Shown in pieces: positions 56,501 to 61,726 of a DNA stretch of 64,000 nucleotides. The notes beneath the pieces were generated by a model. It was not told the origin of the DNA and made no database searches. It worked only from the letters and a program-made list of their open reading frames with translations. Both the position numbers and the translations under genes were made by a program. Source of the DNA: Luzula sylvatica (Eukaryota > Streptophyta > Magnoliopsida > Poales > Juncaceae); contig OX326958.1 in NCBI GenBank assembly GCA_946800325.1, positions 60,257,793 to 60,321,792 on the forward strand, given 5' to 3'. Positions within the stretch are counted from its first letter, which is position 1, and every line of letters starts with the position of its first letter.

Positions 56501-58333
56501 CAAATTTTACAAACACTAAGAAAGTTTGTTTTTCGATTCAAAACAAGATTTTAACGCTTTGAGGAGTTCAAATAACGTGTTTTAAGATTATTTGTATCGT
56601 ATCTTTTACTACAAAACTTTTAACCAAATTTCACAAACACTAATAAAGTTTGTTTTTCGATTTCAAAACAAGATTTTAACGCTTTGAGGAGTTCAAATAA
56701 CGTGTTTTTAGATCATTTGTATCGTATCTTTTAGTACATCACTTTTCACCAAATTTCACAAACACTAAGAAAGTTTTTTTTTCGATTCAAAACAAGATTT
56801 TAAAGCTTTCAGGAGTTCAAATAACATGTTTTTAGATCATTTGTATCGTATCTTTTAGGACATAACTTTTCACCAAATTTAACAAACACTAAGAAAGTTT
56901 GTTTTTCGATTCAAAACAAGATTTTAACGCTTTGAGGAGTTCAAATAACGTGTTTCTAGATCATTTTATCGTATCTTTTACTGCATAACTTTTCACCAAA
57001 TTTCACAAACACTAAGAAAGTTTGTTTTTCGATTCGAAACAAGATTTTAACGCTTTGAGGAGTTCAAATAACGTGTTTCTAGATCATTTGTATCGTATCT
57101 TTTACTAGATAACTTTTCACCAAATTTCACAAACACTAAGAAAGTTTGTTTTTCGATTCAAAACAAGATTTTAATGCTTTGAGGAGTTCAAATAACGTGT
57201 TTATAGATCATTTATGTCGTATCTTTTAGTACATAACTTTTCACCAAATTTCACAAACACTAAGAAAGTTTGTTTTTCAATTCAAAACAAACTTTTAATG
57301 CTTTGAGGAGTTCAAATAACGTGTTTTTAGATCATTTGTATCGTATCTTTTAGTACATAACTTTTCACCAAATTTCACAAACACTAAAAAAGTTTGTTTT
57401 TCGATTCAAAACAAGATTTTAAAGCTTTGAGGAGTTCAAATAACGTGTTTCTAGATCATTTGTATCGTATCTTTTACTACATAACTTTTCACCAAATTTC
57501 ACAAACACTAAGAAAGTTTGTTTTTCGATTCGAAACAAGATTTTAACGCTTTGAGGAATTCAAATAACGTGTTTTTAGATCATTTGTATCGTATCTTTTA
57601 GTACATAACTTTTCACCAAATTTCACAAACATTAAGAAAGTTTGTTTTTCGATTCAAAACAAGATTTTAACGCTTTGAGGAGTTCAAATAACATGTTTTT
57701 AGATCATTTGTATCGTATCTTTTAGTACATAACTTTTCACCAAATTTCAAAAACACTAAGAAAGTTTGTTTTTCGATTCAAAACAAGATTTTAACGCTTT
57801 GAGGAGTTCAAATAACGTGTTTTTAGATCATTTATATCGTATCTTTTGCTACATAACTTTTCACCAAATTTCACAAACACCAAGAAAGTTTGTTTTTCGA
57901 TTCAAAACAAGATTTTAACGCTTTGAGGTGTTCAAATAACATGTTTTTAGATCATTTGTGTCGTATCTTTTAGTACATAACTTTTCCCCAAATTTCACAA
58001 ACACTAAGAAAGTTTGTTTTTCAATTCAAAACAAACTTTTAACGCTTTGAGGAGTTCAAATAACGTGTTTTTAGATCATTTGTATCGTATCTTTTAGTAC
58101 ATAACTTTTCACCAAATTTCACAAACACTAAGAAAGTTTGTTTTTCGATTCAAAACAAAATTTTAAAGCTTTGAGGAGTTCAAATAACGTGTTTCTAGAT
58201 CATTTGTTTCGTATCTTTTACTACATAACTTTTCACCAAATTTCACAAACACTAAGAAAGTTTGTTTTTCGATTCGAAACAAGATTTTAACGCTTTGAAG
58301 AGTTCAAATAACGGTTTCTAGATCATTTGTATC

Positions 58334-58426
58334 ATTAGTAAAAGCATGTTCGAATAACAAAGAGTTCAATTTCTAGATCATTTGTATCAAAAAGTAACCA
58401 CTTAATTGAACCAACCCCATTACAGT
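58334..58426 (+). repeat. Degenerate array edge with a scrambled monomer remnant
   Basis: The last in-register monomer stops after GATCATTTGTATC at about 58,333. The following bases contain monomer-like words in altered spacing: GTTCGAATAAC (58,349-58,359) and GAGTTCAATTTCTAGATC with ATTTGTATC (58,362-58,388). These match GAGTTCAAATAACGGTTTCTAGATC of the array with internal material missing. After about 58,390 no satellite similarity is visible. This marks the true end of the array on this side. Positions 58,391-58,426 hold nothing recognisable. Confidence 0.75.
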
Positions 58427-58435
58427 AGTGTGTGC

Positions 58436-58667
58436 GTTCGAACGAACATAGTATTCGTTTGAACGAACACACAGTTCGTTCACTCACAAAGTTAGTGCGT
58501 TGAACGAATATAAATACTGGAATTGGATAAAAACAATGTATGATTGAGTTCGTTCGAACGAACACATTGTTCGTTCGAACAGACAGTCAAAGTACAATTG
58601 CGTTATTTGAAACGGCTAGTTCAATTTACTGTGCGTTAAGAACGAAATATTGTGCGTTCGAACGAAC
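58436..58667. repeat. Cluster of GTTCGAACGAAC-type palindromes
   Basis: The word GTTCGAACGAAC or a near copy occurs about six times: 58,436-58,447, 58,453-58,468 (one mismatch), 58,498-58,509 (imperfect), 58,548-58,563, 58,569-58,580 and 58,656-58,667. The 58,548 copy, GTTCGTTCGAACGAAC, is a perfect 16-bp palindrome. Irregular spacing argues against a simple microsatellite. Sitting just upstream of a TATA box, they look like repeated binding sites or an enhancer of an LTR U3; that role is inferred. TTC and GAA are not spaced as in a standard heat-shock element. Confidence 0.75.
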
Positions 58668-58698
58668 TAGTAATTTTCTGTAGGGTTTCTATAGAGAG

Positions 58699-58707
58699 TA
58701 TAAATAG
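58699..58707 (+). promoter_or_regulatory. TATA box
   Basis: TATAAATAG fits the plant core-promoter consensus. It is followed by a pyrimidine-rich leader (CTTCTCTCACTTGTTC, from about 58,723) where transcription would start about 25-35 bp downstream. The palindrome cluster lies upstream. No ORF of note follows in the next 600 bp, so it most likely drives an LTR transcript rather than a protein gene. Confidence 0.55.
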
Positions 58708-59270
58708 AAACCTTCAAGGAGTCTTCTCTCACTTGTTCATTCTTACACTTTCAAAATCCACATTCAATACAATTGAGAGAAAACCCTAAAAGCCGTGATA
58801 AGCTATATCCATTGAGTGCTTTGAGAAACCTTTCTAGATCATAGATCTAAGTTATATATTCCTCCATTAATCATTTCCCACTCACGTGACCGATCACGTT
58901 GTAGTTCGATTAGTGAAAAGTGTATTAGGCTAGTGCAAGAAACTTGTAAGAGACCTAGCTATAGATCGATAGAAAGCGTGTAAATAGATCTAGGCAAACC
59001 TTGTAATCGAGTGAGTTGGAATTCAATCGAAAGCCAAAAAGAGGCGCAAGGCATTCCCGGAGACGTAGGTACTCACAACTAATTGAGTCGATCAATTAAG
59101 CGAGTAAAGGGTGAGTTAAAGCTACATAGCAACCACCTTCCGAACTTCGTTAAAAAACATCTTGTGTTCAAGTGTTTACGGTATCCTCTATCTCATTTAA
59201 ATTATCATTTATTCCACGTAGTAAATTAGGTAATTAGATATAGTAATTGTACGGTAAATTACCAAATTTA

Positions 59271-59291
59271 CCCCCCCCCCCCCCCCCCCCC
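59271..59291 (+). repeat. Poly-C tract, 21 bases
   Basis: Twenty-one consecutive C residues lie between AT-rich flanks (ACCAAATTTA before, TCTAGGTTAG after). Such a run is G4- or i-motif-prone and also error-prone in sequencing, so its exact length is doubtful. It stands at the boundary between the LTR-like segment and the following AT-rich spacer. Confidence 0.95.
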
Positions 59292-59657
59292 TCTAGGTTA
59301 GAATTAACCAACAAATTTGTGTTTGAATTTTAATTTTGGGTGGAGTTGTAAATTTGTGTTCGAATTTTATGTTTGAATTTGTGTTTGAAAAAACTTGTAT
59401 AATGAGTTTGTAAAATATCTAAGTATAATGAGTTGAAAAAACTTGTGTAATGAATTTTTTATAATGAGTTTGTATAATGAGTTTGTGTAATGAGTTGTAA
59501 ATTTGTGTTTAAAAGTTTGTAAAATAATTATTTGGATTTGTTAATATTAATTAAATGTTTTAATTAATATCTAAGTATATGTATTTTAATTATTATTTAA
59601 TTAATATATATTAATTAATTAATCAAATATAAATATAATGAATATAATAAATAAGCA
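59292..59657. other. AT-rich spacer with degenerate ATAATGAGTTTGT-like repeats
   Basis: There is no gene. From about 59,330 to 59,520 irregular copies of TGTGTTTGAATTT and TAATGAGTTTGT recur (for example near 59,399, 59,461, 59,473 and 59,485), suggesting an old decayed minisatellite. From 59,521 to 59,640 the sequence is almost pure A/T with many TTAATTAA words. No TE termini or coding potential were recognised. Confidence 0.6.
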
Positions 59658-59896
59658 CTTTCAGCGACGGGCCGTCGGAAAAGACATATGTGACGGGCCG
59701 TCTGTAAAAATATCTGTTACGGGTCGTCGCTGAAACCAGTATTAGCGACGGGCCGTCGCAGAAAGTGGCATCAGCGACGCGGCTTTCAACGACGGTCTTT
59801 TAGCGATGGTTGGCCGTCAGTGATGCCTTTAGCGACGGTTTTTGAGACTTTTAGCCACGATTTTTATCGTCGCTGATAACCAGATATGTTGTGGTG
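59658..59896. mobile_element. CACTA-like DNA transposon terminal region (subterminal GCGACGG/CCGTCGC repeats)
   Basis: About ten variants of GACGGGCCGTCG, AGCGACGG and CGTCGCTGA occur in both orientations within 240 bp, for example near 59,664, 59,692, 59,719, 59,745, 59,773, 59,810, 59,831 and 59,869. Dense direct and inverted copies of such a 10-15-bp motif are typical of the subterminal regions of plant CACTA (En/Spm) elements, where the transposase binds. The block ends GATATGTTGTGGTG at 59,884-59,897. Its complement, CACCACAACATATC, is one base off a CACTACAACA terminal inverted repeat. The other terminus and any transposase are absent, so this is a fragment or deletion derivative. A MULE-type element is the alternative. 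Confidence 0.6.
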
Positions 59897-60059
59897 GTAT
59901 GTATGTATGTATGTATGTATGTATGTATTTATGTATGTACGTACGTACGTAGGTATGTATGTATCTATATATGTATGTATGTATGAAACTATGTATGTAT
60001 GTATGTATGTATGTATGTATGTATGTATGTATGTATGCATGTATGCATGTATGTATGTA

Positions 60060-60108
<49 letters not shown>

Positions 60109-60290
60109 ATGTGTGTACGTACGTATATATGTGTGTATGTATGTATGTACGTATGTATGTATGTAAGTATGTACGTACGTACGTATGTATGTTCGTATGT
60201 ATGTAGGAACGTACGTACGTAGGTACGCATGCATGTATGCATGCATGCATGCATGTATGTATGTATGTATGTATGTGCGTATGTTTGTAT
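59897..60290. repeat. GTAT tetranucleotide microsatellite with GT and GTAC/CATG interruptions
   Basis: About 394 bp of (GTAT)n with a pure GT run at 60,065-60,092 and blocks of GTAC and GCAT units (for example 59,938-59,951, 60,173-60,183 and 60,204-60,255). Every frame on both strands lacks stops over parts of it, giving spurious ORFs of Thr-His-Tyr-Ile or Tyr-Val-Cys-Met repeats. These are not genes. It starts directly at the possible CACTA-like terminus. Confidence 0.97.
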
Positions 60291-60800
60291 AGGGATTTAT
60301 TGGGGCAAACAATTTCTTGTCACCTTTTCAAATTTTGGTAATTAAATTGTAAATTATGATTTATATAATATTTTAAGCCATATATAGGTATTTTTATCGG
60401 AATTGGTATAAGAAAGTGACCTTGATTACAAAAACTAATTGAATAAAGTTTTTATTATAAAATATAAATATATGTGTATATATTGTAAATAAATCTTTCA
60501 AAAACTCGTAGCATTTAGATTTAATGTTTTCACAAATATGATTTTTAACTTATCTCAAACCCTAAAATATGAATTTAAATCTTTCCAAAACAGCCTGGTC
60601 AAAACAAGCATTCCAAATACGCGTATCATGATACTCAGATCTAATTCTGTTTTACTAAAAATAGCCCGTGACCAAATATTCTTGCTCAATAGCCAGGTCA
60701 ACATGAATATTTAAATAACCTGTCATTCATGTATTGCTCATAGACAAACGAAAGTGATATTTGAGAAGAAAAAATTTCTAGCGATTTTCTTCATTAAATT
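60291..60800. other. AT-rich non-coding stretch upstream of the 220-residue ORF
   Basis: No coding region, repeat or TE terminus was recognised. The sequence is AT-rich with scattered TATA-like words, for example TATATGTGTATATATTG near 60,468. It may hold an intron and upstream exon or the promoter of the gene that follows, but neither can be fixed from the sequence. Confidence 0.5.
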
Positions 60801-60816
60801 GTCTTGCTCTTTGCAG
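60800..60816 (+). promoter_or_regulatory. Candidate 3' splice site (intron acceptor)
   Basis: TGTCTTGCTCTTTGCAG has a pyrimidine-rich run ending in TTTGCAG, the plant acceptor consensus, and an AT-rich upstream region suitable for a plant intron. The ATG of the following ORF comes one base later. If used, the ORF would open in a second or later exon preceded by an exon coding only 5' UTR. The donor cannot be identified. Confidence 0.45.
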
Positions 60817-60817
60817 A

Positions 60818-61480
60818 ATGAATCTCATAAAGAACCTCACCGATGCATTATCTACCGATAGGAAACAAAAAAAATTTCCTAAATCGTTGATTACGATCGG
60901 CATGTATTGTATGGTATTTTGCCTAATTCTACTAGGCGGTATTGTGTACCACAAGTTCTCACTTAACAAATTCCCCCAAAACAAATCACCAAGGGGTGAA
61001 ATGACCGATCAAATATCGGAAGGGCATGAGCCATTGAAGGACGGAGCAGCCAAACCCTTCAATGGGGACAATGATTTATATATGAAGACATTTGACCACG
61101 TTGAGCGTCCAACAACACGTGGCCGCCAGGCTAAAAGAAGCCACACGAAGATTGAAACAAGACCAACCCAAGTCCCAACAGGAAAAAGCCAGCAAGGGAA
61201 AGAAAGCATATCCGGCAGGATCGACACAAGGACCACAAAAAGGCAAAATGAACTAGGCCGAGTCCAGACAAATGGTACAAAAATATCCGTTGTAAACTAT
61301 ATGAGAATCGGAGGTTTCTTTGTGTTTTTTACGTTCGGAGTAGTGCTCGTCGGGACCGGGTTTGGTGCACAGGAAAATCCCGAAAAATGGGGGCGCTTGG
61401 GGGAATGGGCCTTGAGAGGTTTGGTGGGCGCCATTTTAATTTTTGTGCTCCTGTATGGAGTTGTAATTATATTCATCTAA
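60818..61480 (+). CDS. Hypothetical membrane protein, 220 residues, three predicted membrane segments
   Basis: I do not recognise this family. The ORF runs from ATG at 60,818 to TAA at 61,478-61,480. Residues 1-22 are polar and basic. A hydrophobic segment lies at about 24-44 (ITIGMYCMVFCLILLGG). Residues 45-160 are hydrophilic and rich in K, R, T and Q (basic stretch about 97-150), as in a disordered loop. Two more hydrophobic segments lie at about 165-184 (FFVFFTFGVVLVG) and 199-220 (GLVGAILIFVLLYGVVIIFI), ending exactly at the C terminus. A short loop at 185-198 carries NPEKWGRLGEW. The well-defined segments and the longer length than other ORFs here favour a real gene, perhaps one exon of it. 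A splice acceptor precedes the ATG, so the start is plausible, but upstream exons cannot be excluded. A LINE inserted about 60 bp past the stop. A decayed or lineage-specific gene is possible. Confidence 0.55.
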   Translation: MNLIKNLTDALSTDRKQKKFPKSLITIGMYCMVFCLILLGGIVYHKFSLNKFPQNKSPRGEMTDQISEGHEPLKDGAAKPFNGDNDLYMKTFDHVERPTTRGRQAKRSHTKIETRPTQVPTGKSQQGKESISGRIDTRTTKRQNELGRVQTNGTKISVVNYMRIGGFFVFFTFGVVLVGTGFGAQENPEKWGRLGEWALRGLVGAILIFVLLYGVVIIFI

Positions 61481-61540
61481 TTTGGCCTGGAACAACTTAA
61501 TGGAACCATTAAAGTTCATTAAAGGATTGTAATGAAGAAA
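61481..61540 (+). other. 3' flank of the membrane-protein ORF up to the LINE insertion
   Basis: Sixty bases of AT-rich sequence (AATGGAACCATTAAAG, ATTGTAATGAAG) between the stop codon and the LINE A-tail. No canonical AATAAA is present. If the ORF is expressed, its transcript would have to end here or run into antisense LINE sequence. One copy of the LINE target-site duplication should lie here, next to AATGAAGAAA at 61,531-61,540; its partner is beyond the window. Confidence 0.4.
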
Positions 61541-61548
61541 TTTTTTTT
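61541..61548 (-). other. LINE A-tail (T8 on the + strand)
   Basis: Eight T residues on the + strand correspond to a short A tail at the 3' end of the minus-strand LINE and mark the insertion junction. To the left lies host sequence, AATGAAGAAA, which should be repeated as a target-site duplication at the unseen 5' end. Confidence 0.7.
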
Positions 61549-61559
61549 GATTAACTGAG

Positions 61560-61604
61560 ACGGGCTCAAAGACCCGTACCCAGACTATATTGAAATAATA
61601 TAGT
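61560..61604 (-). other. Two consecutive hairpins near the LINE 3' end
   Basis: Hairpin 1 is ACGGG (61,560-61,564) and CCCGT (61,573-61,577) with an 8-base loop. Hairpin 2 is ACTATATT (61,584-61,591) and AATATAGT (61,597-61,604), a perfect 8-bp stem with a 5-base loop. They sit 12-56 bases from the A tail. Some plant LINEs and their partner SINEs share a 3'-terminal stem-loop that their reverse transcriptase recognises. That role here is an inference from position. Confidence 0.6.
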
Positions 61605-61648
61605 GCACGGATGTGCCAAGTTATTTACAGATGAAAAAATTATAAATA

Positions 61649-61722
61649 TGAAAAAGACGAAGAAAAGAAAAGAAAAAAGAAAGAGAAGAAAAGTGAAGAA
61701 AGAATATAGAAGAAAAGAAGTG
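61649..61722. repeat. Purine-rich tract (pyrimidine-rich on the LINE sense strand)
   Basis: The + strand is nearly all A and G (GAAAAGAAAAGAAAAAAG and similar) for about 74 bp directly after the ORF2 stop. It belongs to the LINE 3' UTR. A tract like this may form triplex DNA, but no role is shown. It makes a spurious 100-residue Phe/Leu-rich frame on the minus strand. Confidence 0.8.
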
Positions 61723-61726
61723 AAAT

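Larger units (their letters stand above)
1..58333 (+). repeat. 124-bp satellite DNA array, about 470 head-to-tail monomers
   Basis: The landmark ATAACTTTTCACC recurs at 1, 125, 249, 373, 497, 621 and so on, giving a period of exactly 124 bp over about 58.3 kb (about 470 copies). All monomers I read are in the same orientation. The consensus is about 28% GC and is built from blocks such as CACAAACACTAAGAAAG, TTTTTCGATTCAAAAC, TTTTAACGCTTTGAGGAG and TTTAGATCATTTGTATCG. Neighbouring monomers differ by a few substitutions and rare 1-2 base indels, for example 125-bp forms with GATTTCAAAAC and 122-bp forms with GATCATTTTATCG. No transposon interrupts it. Because 124 is not a multiple of 3, the reading frame shifts in each copy, and the longest open frames are under two monomers, so it is non-coding. 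The array is open at the left edge. Centromeric or other constitutive heterochromatin is an inference. Other satellite classes, such as subtelomeric or knob repeats, remain possible. Confidence 0.98.
58427..59270 (+). mobile_element. Probable LTR of a Copia-like retrotransposon (solo or truncated)
   Basis: The stretch has the layout of a plant LTR. A palindrome-rich upstream part (58,436-58,667) is followed by a TATA box (58,699-58,707) and a CT-rich leader. The end contains GGAGACGTAGGTA (about 59,058), CCGAACTTCGTTAAAAAA (about 59,139) and CTTGTGTTC, which resemble the ACGTAGG...CCGAACCACGTTAAA...CTTGTGTT pattern of many plant Copia U5 regions. No second LTR, gag-pol coding sequence or clear primer-binding site (TGGTATCAGAGC type) is in view, so it is a solo LTR or a fragment. 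Both boundaries are uncertain: TGTGTGCG at about 58,429 is a possible start, and the end could be as early as the CA at 59,170. An unrelated promoter with untranslated leader is the main alternative. Confidence 0.5.

Noticed and set aside
1..58333. CRISPR array
   Set aside because: The repeats are contiguous with no unique spacers, and the context is a plant genome.
1..58333. Telomeric or rDNA spacer repeat
   Set aside because: No TTTAGGG arrays and no rRNA gene sequence are present; a link to rDNA or telomeres cannot be supported.
58548..58563. Heat-shock element
   Set aside because: TTC and GAA triplets are directly adjacent or four bases apart rather than in the required alternating 2-base spacing.
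58335..58565. 76-codon minus-strand ORF
   Set aside because: It spans the palindromic TTCGAACGAAC cluster and the array edge. It is short and has no domain; explained by the repeats.
59829..60312. Several overlapping ORFs on both strands with Thr-His-Tyr-Ile or Tyr-Val-Cys-Met repeats
   Set aside because: Pure consequence of the GTAT/GT microsatellite, which lacks stop codons in several frames; no real protein features.
61009..61236. Minus-strand ORFs at 61,009-61,236 and 60,778-60,984
   Set aside because: Antisense shadows of the 220-residue membrane-protein ORF and its upstream flank.
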